Source of the DNA: Streptococcus canis
GTDB taxonomy: Bacteria; Bacillota; Bacilli; Lactobacillales; Streptococcaceae
Assembly: GCF_900636575.1 (NCBI RefSeq)
Contig: NZ_LR134293.1
Coordinates: forward strand, 679,001 to 743,000
DNA: 64,000 bases
Direction: 5' to 3'
Shown: piece by piece, positions 28,292 through 36,632 of the stretch
Position numbering within the stretch: position 1 is the stretch's first letter
How the letters are laid out: each line of letters starts with the position of its first letter
Notes under the pieces: generated by a model
What the model saw: only the letters and a program-made list of their open reading frames with translations
What the model was told of the DNA's origin: nothing
Databases searched by the model: none
Program-made: the position numbers and the translations under genes

Positions 28292-28900
28292 TCAAGGCCT
28301 TTTTAGGTTGGTAATGGCTCCCAATTGAGCGTAATCTTGTCCTGCTAAACGACTCATCGGCTCCAACTTTTCCGCTAAGATGTGGTTTTCTTGGTAAACG
28401 TCCTCGTCTAAGTGGTAATGAACAATCTGAAGCAAGATAAGATCAGCGACAAGTTCTCCCCCCTCATCAGAGATAGGGATATGCTGGTAAAGTGTGGTTT
28501 CGAATCGTATCTTGGCTTCCAAGACACCAGGAGTCTTTAGGTGACTGGATGGTGTGGGAGTCATACGAGTATAAGGCAACTCGCTTTGATCAGCGGGTAA
28601 CTCAATAGCTGCTTGATTGACCTGAGAGAGATTATCTCTAGAAACCGTATGAATAACGGCCTCACCTTGGCGAAGAATATGTCGTGCCGTGTCTTTCATC
28701 TGGCCATTTTTTCGCTGAATGCTAATGGATAAAATGGCGGGGCGATAAGAAACAATGTTAAAAAAACTAAAGGGAGCCAAATTAAGTTCCCCAGTTTCAG
28801 ACAGGGTTGTCACAAAGGCAATGGGTCTTGGGATAACGCTACCAATAAGAATGTTATAGTTCTCTTTGGCGCTTAGGTCAGCTTGATTAAGGGATAGCAT
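28292..28900 (-). CDS. Flavin reductase family protein
   Basis: The 202-residue protein has the FMN-binding split-barrel style of flavin reductase-like proteins: IGSVIPRPIAFVTT at the start and SFFNIVSYRPAILSISI. It is likely an NAD(P)H:flavin oxidoreductase or a flavin-dependent reductase of quinones. It lies 12 bp before the hydrolase gene and 18 bp after the VOC gene, so it is co-transcribed. The exact electron acceptor cannot be read from sequence. Confidence 0.78.
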   Translation of the reverse strand: MLSLNQADLSAKENYNILIGSVIPRPIAFVTTLSETGELNLAPFSFFNIVSYRPAILSISIQRKNGQMKDTARHILRQGEAVIHTVSRDNLSQVNQAAIELPADQSELPYTRMTPTPSSHLKTPGVLEAKIRFETTLYQHIPISDEGGELVADLILLQIVHYHLDEDVYQENHILAEKLEPMSRLAGQDYAQLGAITNLKRP

Positions 28901-28918
28901 ACGAGCTCCTTTCTATGT

Positions 28919-29824
28919 CTATAAGGGATAAGTTCCACTAAGTGGGGGAAGGTTATCCGTAATCTCCTGACGTCTTGTCTCATAGCGTTTTGGAAGTTGG
29001 AGTGTGTGGCCAAGTTGATCCATTGTTTCATCAACAGTCATTCCAGGACCTTGCGTCGCAAATTCAAAAATTACTTTGCCATTCTCTCTTAAATAAATGG
29101 ATTGGAAATATTTTCGGTCACGAATCACAGTGGTGTGAAACCCCTGTTGGCTAAGTTCTGTCTGATACGCTATCAAACTGTCTTTGTCTGTAACTTTCCA
29201 AGCAATATGGTGGCCTGTACCTGGCCCCCAACTTCCTCTTGGACTAGCTTGTTTAGGGATTAAAATCTCGTGAGCTAAGCTCCCTTGAGTTTTAAAACGC
29301 CTATAGCTAGTGGTCTGATCGATTTCTTTTAGTCCCATAAGTGTTGTCAAGAACTCACGACTAGCCTGATCATCACTGGATAAGAGCACTACCCCATGGA
29401 AGCCTAAAATAGCAGGTGTTTCTTTTTCATCTGTTCCTTCAACTAGAGCCAAGTCTAATTTGTGTTTATCTTGGAAGAAAAGAGCTGGCGCATCAAACCA
29501 CTGTGTTTCCTCAAAAGGCACATTGTGGTCTTGTAGCTGTTGTTTCCAAAAGTCTAGTCTTTGTTTGGGAACACGAAAGGCAATGCGACCGACTTGACCA
29601 CTACCTTTGACACCTTCTGAGACATTTCCCCAAGGGAAAAAAGTCATGAGGCTACCCTCCTCCACTTTTTGATTGGCAAAATAGAGGTGATAGGTGGTTG
29701 GGTCGTCAAAATTAACAGTTTGTTTGACCAAACGAAGTTTTAAGACCTGTTGGTAGAAGTCAAGGGTTTCTTGAGGATCGCCCGTAATGGCACTGATATG
29801 ATGAATCTGTTCAATGGTTTCCAT
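28919..29824 (-). CDS. VOC family ring-cleaving dioxygenase (MhqO-like), second copy
   Basis: The protein has 301 residues and two vicinal-oxygen-chelate modules. The first starts with IHHISAITGDPQETLDFYQ and the second with 'ILGFHGVVLLSSD'. Metal ligands appear as H in IHHIS, H in GTGHHIAW and a late E (IFEFA). It resembles the Fe-dependent hydroquinone/catechol dioxygenases of the MhqO type. It is about as long as its upstream neighbour at 29847 and is probably an old duplicate of it. Confidence 0.8.
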   Translation of the reverse strand: METIEQIHHISAITGDPQETLDFYQQVLKLRLVKQTVNFDDPTTYHLYFANQKVEEGSLMTFFPWGNVSEGVKGSGQVGRIAFRVPKQRLDFWKQQLQDHNVPFEETQWFDAPALFFQDKHKLDLALVEGTDEKETPAILGFHGVVLLSSDDQASREFLTTLMGLKEIDQTTSYRRFKTQGSLAHEILIPKQASPRGSWGPGTGHHIAWKVTDKDSLIAYQTELSQQGFHTTVIRDRKYFQSIYLRENGKVIFEFATQGPGMTVDETMDQLGHTLQLPKRYETRRQEITDNLPPLSGTYPL

Positions 29825-29846
29825 AGGGTGTGCTTACCTTTCTAGT

Positions 29847-30806
29847 TTAATGGCGTTTAGTGTCAAAGGGGCGGATAGCTTGCTCGATTTCCTGGCGTTT
29901 AGGTTCCAAAAACGGAGGGAGAGACAAGTCTTCTCCTAAGGTTTCATAAGGTTCGTCAGTGGTGAAACCAGGGCCATCTGTTGATAGTTCAATCAGGATA
30001 TGTCCTACCCGAGAGTAGAGGGCTTCAAAATAGAAGCGATCGACAAGACCAGAGCTGGAAATCCCCAAAGAGTCATATTTTTCAGCCCAGTGGCGGATAG
30101 CTTCACTGTCAGCTACTCTAAAGGAGACATGGTGAACTTCACCGTAACCCTGTTGTGCTTGAGGACTAGTCTCGTCTTTTCTCAAGATAACTTGCCCACC
30201 ATGGCCACCTTCACCAATTTCTAAGAGGGTATAATCCTCGCCGGAGGCTACCACTTGCATACCATAGACTTGCATCAGATAAACTTTAAAATCTTCATAA
30301 TAACTGACGGTTATTTCGATAGGGCCTAATCCGTAGATGGCTTTGTCAGTTGGCACAGGGCCTTCTTGCCAAGGGGTTCCAGGTGCTACACCTTTGTTAT
30401 GCTCGTCCGAAACGAGCTGGTAGCGTTGCCCATCTTCTTCTTCGAAGCGGAGCGCTTTGTGTCCAAAGAGCTCACTGATTCCATCATGTTTCACACCAAA
30501 TTGGTCAAATCGTTCTTGGTAATACTCGAGTGCCGCATCGTTTGGTACTCGAAATCCAATACGGGTAATGGCATTGGTACCGTGTTGTCCTTTAGGATTA
30601 TTCGGAAAATCAAAGAAAGTCATGTCAGTCCCAGCGGAACCCTTGTCATCTGCAAAGAACGTATGATAAGTGTGAATATCATCTTGATTAACTGTTTTTT
30701 TAACCAGACGCATGCCTAGAACTTCTGTAAAGAATTGGTAATTACGTTCAATATCGTTTGTCATGGCAGTGACATGGTGAATGCCGATTAATGCTGTGTT
30801 TGTCAT
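29847..30806 (-). CDS. VOC family ring-cleaving dioxygenase (MhqO-like), first copy
   Basis: The protein has 319 residues. It begins with the VOC motif IGIHHVTAMTNDIERNYQFF and has a second module (YGLGPIEITV...). The putative metal ligands are His in GIHHVT, His in EVHHVSF and Glu in HILIELST. It is the promoter-proximal gene of the four-gene operon. The operon promoter at 30860-30888 overlaps a perfect 12-bp dyad, suggesting repression released by electrophiles, but no regulator gene is adjacent. Confidence 0.82.
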   Translation of the reverse strand: MTNTALIGIHHVTAMTNDIERNYQFFTEVLGMRLVKKTVNQDDIHTYHTFFADDKGSAGTDMTFFDFPNNPKGQHGTNAITRIGFRVPNDAALEYYQERFDQFGVKHDGISELFGHKALRFEEEDGQRYQLVSDEHNKGVAPGTPWQEGPVPTDKAIYGLGPIEITVSYYEDFKVYLMQVYGMQVVASGEDYTLLEIGEGGHGGQVILRKDETSPQAQQGYGEVHHVSFRVADSEAIRHWAEKYDSLGISSSGLVDRFYFEALYSRVGHILIELSTDGPGFTTDEPYETLGEDLSLPPFLEPKRQEIEQAIRPFDTKRH

Positions 30807-30850
30807 AAGAATACCTCATTTCTAGTGTAAAGATCCTAAACACATGATAT

Positions 30851-30888
30851 TACTAATTAGTATTATTTACAAGAAATATGCTTACCAA
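30851..30888 (-). promoter_or_regulatory. Promoter and dyad operator of the dioxygenase operon
   Basis: On the minus strand a -35 TTGGTA (30888-30883), 17-bp spacer and -10 TAATAC (30865-30860). The -10 overlaps the perfect dyad TACTAATTAGTA (30851-30862), a fitting site for a MarR-type repressor. The regulator is not identified. Confidence 0.65.
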
Positions 30889-30912
30889 CAAAAAGCAAAG
30901 ACATTTTTTCGC

Positions 30913-31275
30913 TTACACCGTCATCTGCTGCAATAATTCCCCGCTATTATCGGGAATAGAATGGGAGATGACCTGTTCAACAAAAAACTCGGATTTGCCG
31001 AATTCGATAACTTGGATACGTCTTCTCTGTGAAAAATCAACCAAAGAGGCCTTGTAATACCCTTCTAAATTCTCAAGTGCTTCCAAAGGCAGTTGAGAAT
31101 GATGCAGATCTGTTAAACGATTTTTCTTGTTTGGCAATCTAAGGAAATAGAAGAGACTAATCAGAGGAAAATGGATAGGAAAGAGAGCGACCGTCAAGGT
31201 AATCACTAGTTCAAAAACCATTAAAATTTCAATGAGGTTTATTTCAAAGACTAAAACGACAAAACCATTTAGCAT
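30913..31275 (-). CDS. Hypothetical small membrane protein
   Basis: The open frame of 120 codons has two hydrophobic stretches in its first half (about 3-20 and 22-45) and a polar cytosolic tail rich in L, E and Q. I recognise no family. No good ribosome-binding site precedes ATG 31275, so the start may be wrong or the gene may be a 5'-truncated remnant. It lies just upstream of the dioxygenase promoter but is not clearly part of that operon. Confidence 0.4.
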   Translation of the reverse strand: MLNGFVVLVFEINLIEILMVFELVITLTVALFPIHFPLISLFYFLRLPNKKNRLTDLHHSQLPLEALENLEGYYKASLVDFSQRRRIQVIEFGKSEFFVEQVISHSIPDNSGELLQQMTV

Positions 31276-31316
31276 TACTTTAATGATGTCTCAAATAATA
31301 TGGATGACTCATTTGC

Positions 31317-31373
31317 AGGTATCTTCTGTGACAACACCGTATATCAGTGGGCAACCTATTAGGTAAGATACCT
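31317..31373. other. Stem-loop between two divergent genes
   Basis: AGGTATCTT (31317-31325) and AAGATACCT (31365-31373) form a perfect 9-bp stem around an inner ACCT-ATT-AGGT hairpin. It lies upstream of the plus-strand promoter at 31398, so it is not in that gene's leader. It would be in the leader, or act as an operator, for the minus-strand gene at 31275. Confidence 0.4.
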
Positions 31374-31397
31374 TGTTATTAGATAGGTGTATTTAAT

Positions 31398-31426
31398 TTG
31401 CCACTTATCGATTATTAAGTTATAAT
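31398..31426 (+). promoter_or_regulatory. Promoter of the ECF S-component gene
   Basis: The -35 is TTGCCA (31398-31403), the spacer is 17 bp and the -10 is TATAAT (31421-31426). The leader of about 55 nt ends in GAGGAG before ATG 31487. Confidence 0.8.
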
Positions 31427-31486
31427 TACATTAGTTTTAACTAATTTACTATAATTTATATTTTATTTGAATGAGGAGTATTTTAT

Positions 31487-32032
31487 ATGTTATTGAAGCA
31501 AAATAAACTCTCAGTTTCCCTTATCTCTATGATTGCTTTTTTGTTGGCCCTAGATTTGATTTTAGTCAAATTTTCTCTGCATGGTTTTTTAGCAATGTTT
31601 AGCTTATCATTTATTGATCGTACGTTAATAGGAACTATTGCTGGTCCAATCTTTTCTGGTGTTGCTTTAGGTTTTTGGAATATTGTTTCCTTCTTTTTAT
31701 CGGGTGGCAAACAATTTATTATCTGGTTTCCCTTGGTACAAGCTGTTCAAGGTTTCTTTTATGGACTATTTTTTTACAAGCGAAAATTAAGCACTTCTAG
31801 TAAAAAAGACTGGCTTTATGTTACCTTTGCCACACTCATCATCTTAGGCTCTACTACTTTTTTATTAACACCTATTGTCTTACATTTTTACTATAATATG
31901 CCATTTCTAACACTATACACAACCCGATTGGTTAAACTAATCGAAATCCCTGTTCATATTATCATCACGATGTTATTGTTGCCAAGGCTGCAAAGTATCA
32001 AGGAGTTTCAAAAATTTCTAACAAAAAGATAA
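31487..32032 (+). CDS. Folate-family ECF transporter S component (FolT-like)
   Basis: The membrane protein has 181 residues and about six hydrophobic segments. It shows the style of folate-type ECF S components, for example 'LSFIDRTLIGTIAGPIFSGVALGFWNIVSFFL' (given in part) and a basic C-tail. It should bind a vitamin at the membrane and work with the shared EcfA-A'-T module encoded elsewhere. Folate is the best guess; related S components carry other ligands. The gene stands alone, and its terminator-like hairpin has been duplicated by a mobile repeat. Confidence 0.75.
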   Translation: MLLKQNKLSVSLISMIAFLLALDLILVKFSLHGFLAMFSLSFIDRTLIGTIAGPIFSGVALGFWNIVSFFLSGGKQFIIWFPLVQAVQGFFYGLFFYKRKLSTSSKKDWLYVTFATLIILGSTTFLLTPIVLHFYYNMPFLTLYTTRLVKLIEIPVHIIITMLLLPRLQSIKEFQKFLTKR

Positions 32033-32052
32033 CTTCTCTCAAAGGAGAATCT
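32031..32052. repeat. Left stem-loop direct repeat of the mobile repeat at 32053
   Basis: The 22-bp repeat begins AACTTCTCTC and contains the TTCTC/GAGAA hairpin. A near-identical copy (one indel and one substitution) lies at 32227-32249. Confidence 0.75.
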
Positions 32053-32226
32053 CAGATTGAAGACAAAGTCCATTTAGGACAATGTTTCTTCAATCTTTTT
32101 TTGCTCTTTTACAAAAGAAAACTCCTGAAGCACGATAATATAAGCGTTTTAAGAGTTAGTTGACATCATGATCATTCAATCATTTTCATTGACTCCTGCT
32201 TAAAAATAGAGTTTGTCTACGTTTTG
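32053..32226 (-). mobile_element. 174-bp mobile repeat, copy upstream of the C5a-peptidase-like gene
   Basis: The copy runs from CAGATTGAAG to GTCTACGTTTTG, the reverse of the copy at 36283. Its terminal hairpin followed by T7 (about 32055-32102) could stop transcription from the right. It is flanked by a duplicated stem-loop at 32031-32052 and 32227-32249. Confidence 0.85.
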
Positions 32227-32249
32227 AACTTCTCTCAAGGAGAACCTCT
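32227..32249. repeat. Right stem-loop direct repeat
   Basis: This copy begins AACTTCTCTCAAGGAGAA and corresponds to 32031-32052 with one base fewer in the loop. Confidence 0.75.
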
Positions 32250-32504
32250 GAATAAACTTATTGGTTATTTTATACTAAGTAACGTGATTAATTTTGAGAT
32301 TTTCCAACTAAAGATGATAAGACAATAGCTTTCTCTAGAGCTGTTGTCTTATAGTGACTTCAATAAATGATTAAGGATAAAAGTTTAGAGAAATACCCTA
32401 ACACCTCGTTACTAGCAAACTATGAATGGATACAATTTAACTCACATGGATTCATTATTAGCCTTAATAAAATTAAAAATGATATATTTATAAATTGATA
32501 TATA
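32250..32504. other. AT-rich spacer before the C5a-peptidase-like gene
   Basis: No gene is seen. A strong stem-loop ATAAGACAATAGCT / AGCTGTTGTCTTAT lies at 32317-32352. The DNA after 32450 is very AT-rich and leads into the promoter at 32505. Confidence 0.5.
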
Positions 32505-32532
32505 TTGCATTTTAATTAAAACATTATATAAT
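32505..32532 (+). promoter_or_regulatory. Promoter of the C5a-peptidase-like gene
   Basis: The -35 is TTGCAT (32505-32510), the spacer 16 bp and the -10 TATAAT (32527-32532). The short leader carries GGAGG at 32551-32555. Confidence 0.75.
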
Positions 32533-32562
32533 AGTATTGATTAATAAATTGGAGGCTATCTC

Positions 32563-35500
32563 GTGAAGAATCACAAAAGATATAAAATGTTAGGTATTTC
32601 ACTTGTTACCACAAGTGTTCTTTTAATGTATACAGCTAATGTTCGAGCAGAAGAAAATATGCAAGACCTTACCTTGGTTACCACAGCAGAAGTTGTAGCT
32701 CCTTCTGAATCAACTGCTGAATTAGACAGTGCTAATCAAACAGAACTCTCAGCGTTAGACAGTCAACTAGATGGGGAAGAAGAACTTGCTTCTCCTAAAG
32801 AAGAAGCTCAGACAAGTTACACAGAGCTTCCTCAGGCTTATAAAGATGGTCAAGAAGCAAAAGCTCAAACCCTATTATCACAATATGATGCAACCAATGT
32901 TCAAGACCTGCAAAAAGTAACAGCTTTGGGAGCGGGTCAATTAATTTCTGTCATTGACTTTGGTTTTGACATTAACCATTCTGCTTTTAAATTAGATCAA
33001 GATATTGATAAAAAACAGATTATTGATGAAGCCAGTTTTGAGGCATTGAAGCAAAAAAATAAAATCACCTATGGTCAACGCATCAATGATAAAATTCTTT
33101 TTGCTTACGACTACTCTAATAATCAAAATATTGTTGGTCCTATCGATAAAAGCACTATTTCTAAAGAAGAACTAGAACATATCAATCACGGGACCCACGT
33201 AGTGGGTATTGTTGCTGCTAATAGTACTCAAGTCGCCAATAATAACTTATTAGTGACAGGAATGGCTCCTAATGCTCAATTACTGTTGATGCGTATTTCT
33301 TCTTTAGGAAAAGCCAAAGATCAAACCTCTAAAGCTTATGCAAAAGCTATTACTGATTCTGTTTTATTGGGGGCTAAAGTCATTAGCATGAGCTTTGGTA
33401 TCCCTGCGGATTCTTGGGCAACTGTTCATGAAGACGTTAAAAAAGCTATTCAACTGGCTAAAGATCATGGCGTTTTATTAGTAGCGGGAATTGGTAATGA
33501 CGGTGCTTTTGGTAAAGAATTTGGTAAGCCACTAGCGACTAATCCTGATTTTGGCTTAGTCAGCAGCCCTGCCATTTCTGAAGATGTTCTAACAGTAGCT
33601 AATCACGACGCTCAAATGTCAGTCAGTGAAGTAGTGACACTTAAGACTGGTGAGAAAGAGATTGACTTACCAATCATGCTTTCAAAATCACTTGATGCTA
33701 ATAAAGCCTATGATTTTACCTTAGTTGACGAAGAGAACGATCACCTTGACTTGACTGGTAAAATTGCTGTCCTCAAACGTTCTGGATCAGTCAGATTAGT
33801 TGATTTCACGCCTAAAATTGAAACGATTCAAAAAGCTGGGGCAGCTGGTCTTTTAGTCATTAATAATAATCCTATTCAAAGTAATATCTTGATTCCATAC
33901 AGAGAGCTGCCAGTTGGGGTTATCAGTCAAGCTGATGGTCAAACCTTACTTAATAATGCTTCAGGCAAACTTCATTTCAAACACATCTTCAAAGTAATTG
34001 AAAATGCTGGTGGCAATCGTATGGTTCCAGAATCTAGTTGGGGATTGACAGCTGAAGGCCATATCAAACCAGACATCTCTGCCCCAGGTTTTGAAGTTCT
34101 GTCAACTTTCTCTAATGATAAGTATGAAACCTTGTCTGGAACAAGTATGTCAACACCTCATGTTTCAGGTATTATGAGCTTGCTTCAAGCTGCTCTAGCT
34201 AAAAAATATGCTCATTTAAATCTGACACCAGCTCAATTACTTGACTTGACTAAAAAAGTAGCCATGAGTTCAGCTTCTGCCTTATTCGATCCAGAAGAAA
34301 AAGCCTTTTACTCACCAAGACAGCAAGGCGCTGGAGCAATCAATGCTAAAAAAGCATTAGAGGCTTCTCATTACCTCACAGATGCAGATCATCATGCCAA
34401 AATCAATCTTGGCAATGTTAAGGATACCTTTAACTTTACAGTTCGCATTCACAACTTAACAAAAGAAACAAAAGAACTTTACTACCAAACAAACTTAACG
34501 ACTGATCAAATCACTGAGGATAAGTTTGCTTTGAAAGCAAGATCTTTATCAGATAGTGCATGGCAAAAAGTAACGGTATCAGGAGATTACACTGATGTCA
34601 CCATCTCAATTGATGCTAGCCAGTTCTCTCAAGAACTTCTACAACAAATGCCAAATGGCTACTTCCTAGAAGGTTTTGTACGTTTTAAAGATAGTCAAAG
34701 CAGTTCAGAAGAATTAATGAGTATTCCATTCCTAGGATTTAGAGGTGATTTTGCTAACTTGCCAGCATTAGAAGAGTCCATTTATAGCAAACTTAAAACA
34801 GGTACTTTCTACTATACTCCGGTAACAGATGGTTTAGAAAATCAATTAGACTTTGCTTCTGCGGGATTATCTTTTGAAGAAGTCTTAAATAATAACAATA
34901 GTTATACAGCCTTGCTAACAGAAGCTACGCCTTGGTTCTTATCTAATGATATTAAAAATGGCAACTTTGAATTAAGCCCATATGGTGCTAGTGAAGTTCC
35001 TAAACCAATTGTTTTGGGAACCTTTGCCAAACAAGTAAATAATGAAGAGCACTATACTTTGGACTTAAATCAAAACAGTCAGGTTTATTTAGCTATTTCA
35101 CCAAATAAAGATCAAAACAGAGATAGTATCACTCCTCAAGCAACTTTCCTACGCAATGTTAAAGATGTTCAGGCACAGGTTTTAGATACCAATGGCAATA
35201 TTATTTGGTCTAGTGAAGTGGCTGCTTATATCAAAAACTATACTAATAATGGTAAAGATAGTGATGGTTCTTATAAACTTGAAAAGTTGGTCTGGGATGG
35301 TACTGACAATAATCAAATGACTGTTGCAGATGGTAACTACATCTATCGTCTGCTTTATAGCCCAGTTGTGGAGGGTGCACGTCAACAAATGATGGACTTT
35401 TCAGTCATTGTTAGCACAAAAGTTCCAAACTTGCCAACACGTGCACATTACGATACTGAGACAGGGCAACTAAGAGTTGAAGAATCTAATCATCAAAATG

Positions 35501-36105
35501 GTTTACCAATTTATCGCACATTTGTGGCCTTTGATTACGAAGACGCTACTGAAGAGTCCCTATCCGGTGAAACAGTAGAAGGTGAAAACCCTCAAGTAAC
35601 AGAAGCTTCCGAAGAAGACCTTTTAGATATGCCATTTAAATACAGTGTTTACTTCTACGCTGATGAAAATGGCTATATCAACATTCCAAAAACAATAAAA
35701 TCTGAAGATGGCAAAGATATTACCATTGATTTTGAGAAGTTAGTCTTTGTGATTGAAGATAAGGCCGGTAACTTTAATAGCATCAAGCTTTCAGAATTGC
35801 TTAAACAAAGCCAAACAGACAAGCAACCTGACTTAAAAGAGCAAGATGAATTAGCCTTACCAGAGATGCCAGAAACAGCTGAAAAAGAAGAATCTAGCAA
35901 ACCTGAGCAAAGACAAGCAATGACAAGAGAAGTTACAAAAACAGCTGAGCTGTTGGCATCGAAAAAACCTATCTCTCATTTGTCAACTCAACAATCCTTA
36001 CCTCAAACAAGTGATCGTAAAGGAAACCTTTCTACCATCTTAGGAAGCCTTCTTATCTTAACAGTTTCTTGCTTTGGATTTAGAAAAAAGCAAAAAGAAG
36101 ATTAA
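32563..36105 (+). CDS. Cell-wall-anchored subtilisin-like protease, C5a-peptidase-like
   Basis: The protein of 1180 residues starts with GTG 32563 behind GGAGG. It has a signal peptide (about 1-29, ending VRAEE), an acidic propeptide and an S8 protease domain. The triad residues are D132 (VIDFGF), H209 (HGTHVVG) and S528 (GTSMSTPHVSG), with oxyanion N312 (GIGNDG). A PA-type domain sits within the catalytic domain, followed by fibronectin-like modules (ELLQQMPNGYFLEGFVRFK and EELMSIPFLGFRGDF resemble ScpA) and a wall-anchor end. The sorting signal is LPQTSD at 1146, not LPXTG, then a hydrophobic helix and KKQKED. It follows ScpA along its length, including domain order, but many residues differ, so cleavage of C5a is not assured. 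It is flanked by inverted mobile repeats and is not next to an emm/mga locus. Confidence 0.88.
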   Translation: MKNHKRYKMLGISLVTTSVLLMYTANVRAEENMQDLTLVTTAEVVAPSESTAELDSANQTELSALDSQLDGEEELASPKEEAQTSYTELPQAYKDGQEAKAQTLLSQYDATNVQDLQKVTALGAGQLISVIDFGFDINHSAFKLDQDIDKKQIIDEASFEALKQKNKITYGQRINDKILFAYDYSNNQNIVGPIDKSTISKEELEHINHGTHVVGIVAANSTQVANNNLLVTGMAPNAQLLLMRISSLGKAKDQTSKAYAKAITDSVLLGAKVISMSFGIPADSWATVHEDVKKAIQLAKDHGVLLVAGIGNDGAFGKEFGKPLATNPDFGLVSSPAISEDVLTVANHDAQMSVSEVVTLKTGEKEIDLPIMLSKSLDANKAYDFTLVDEENDHLDLTGKIAVLKRSGSVRLVDFTPKIETIQKAGAAGLLVINNNPIQSNILIPYRELPVGVISQADGQTLLNNASGKLHFKHIFKVIENAGGNRMVPESSWGLTAEGHIKPDISAPGFEVLSTFSNDKYETLSGTSMSTPHVSGIMSLLQAALAKKYAHLNLTPAQLLDLTKKVAMSSASALFDPEEKAFYSPRQQGAGAINAKKALEASHYLTDADHHAKINLGNVKDTFNFTVRIHNLTKETKELYYQTNLTTDQITEDKFALKARSLSDSAWQKVTVSGDYTDVTISIDASQFSQELLQQMPNGYFLEGFVRFKDSQSSSEELMSIPFLGFRGDFANLPALEESIYSKLKTGTFYYTPVTDGLENQLDFASAGLSFEEVLNNNNSYTALLTEATPWFLSNDIKNGNFELSPYGASEVPKPIVLGTFAKQVNNEEHYTLDLNQNSQVYLAISPNKDQNRDSITPQATFLRNVKDVQAQVLDTNGNIIWSSEVAAYIKNYTNNGKDSDGSYKLEKLVWDGTDNNQMTVADGNYIYRLLYSPVVEGARQQMMDFSVIVSTKVPNLPTRAHYDTETGQLRVEESNHQNGLPIYRTFVAFDYEDATEESLSGETVEGENPQVTEASEEDLLDMPFKYSVYFYADENGYINIPKTIKSEDGKDITIDFEKLVFVIEDKAGNFNSIKLSELLKQSQTDKQPDLKEQDELALPEMPETAEKEESSKPEQRQAMTREVTKTAELLASKKPISHLSTQQSLPQTSDRKGNLSTILGSLLILTVSCFGFRKKQKED

Positions 36106-36199
36106 TAAGGACCTTCCCTTTTAATAGTTACGAATAACAAAAAAATTCTCCCTATGTCTTTTAAGACCTAGTATTAAATTCGGAGGACTTTATAACCAA

Positions 36200-36231
36200 G
36201 AAAAGAGAGGAGACAAAATGCGTCTTCTCTT
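36200..36231 (+). terminator. Terminator downstream of the protease gene
   Basis: AAAAGAGAGGAGAC and GTCTTCTCTTTT pair around AAAATGC. The stem lies about 95 bp after the stop codon. Confidence 0.75.
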
Positions 36232-36258
36232 TTGTTATGGCTGGAAGTCATAATAAAA

Positions 36259-36282
36259 AATCGCCACGTTAGGAGTGGCGAT
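36259..36282. repeat. Left stem-loop direct repeat of the mobile repeat at 36283
   Basis: The 24-bp unit contains TCGCCAC-GTTAGGA-GTGGCGA, a 7-bp hairpin. It is repeated with one substitution at 36458-36481. Confidence 0.85.
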
Positions 36283-36457
36283 CAGAACGTAGACAAAGTC
36301 TATTTTTAAGAAGGTGTCGATGAAAATGATTTAATGATCATGACTTCAACCAACTCTTGAAACACTTATGTTGTCGTGTTTCAGGAGTTTTTCTTTTTTA
36401 GAGGAGCAAAAAAAGATTGAAGAAACATTGTCCTAACTGGACGTTTTCTTCAATCTG
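36283..36457 (+). mobile_element. 174-bp-type mobile repeat, copy downstream of the protease gene
   Basis: This 175-bp element starts CAGAACGTAGACAAA and ends TTTTCTTCAATCTG. The ends are imperfect inverted repeats (about 11 of 15). Inside are a dyad around TGATCATGA, a hairpin with arms AACTCTTGAAAC and GTTTCAGGAGTT, and a terminal hairpin (AGATTGAAGAAA...TTTCTTCAATCT). There is no open frame. It is over 90% identical to 60480-60653 by eye. Confidence 0.88.
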
Positions 36458-36481
36458 AATCGCTACGTTAGGAGTGGCGAT
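36458..36481. repeat. Right stem-loop direct repeat
   Basis: The copy of 36259-36282 differs at one base (CGCTAC for CGCCAC). It follows the element end directly. Confidence 0.85.
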
Positions 36482-36632
36482 GATGTTGAGAGGAAAATTA
36501 ATGGATGTTTTTGAATGCTGATGTCTAATAAGAACGTTGACCTCTCAACACTAGTCGTATCCCATAGATTGGCTTAAGGAACTCCTTTTTTTAAGTTTAG
36601 ATTTTCAAGCATGTTAGTTTCAGATACAATAA

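Noticed and set aside
31317..31373. Tetrahydrofolate or preQ1 riboswitch for the ECF S-component gene
   Set aside because: The stem lies upstream of the best promoter and the conserved cores of those aptamers are absent.
32563..36105. Calling the gene scpA
   Set aside because: Module order and catalytic residues agree, but the sequence is too divergent throughout and the locus is different.
36259..36481. Short CRISPR-like repeat array
   Set aside because: There are only two copies of the 24-bp unit, separated by a 175-bp element that recurs elsewhere; there are no regular spacers and no cas genes.
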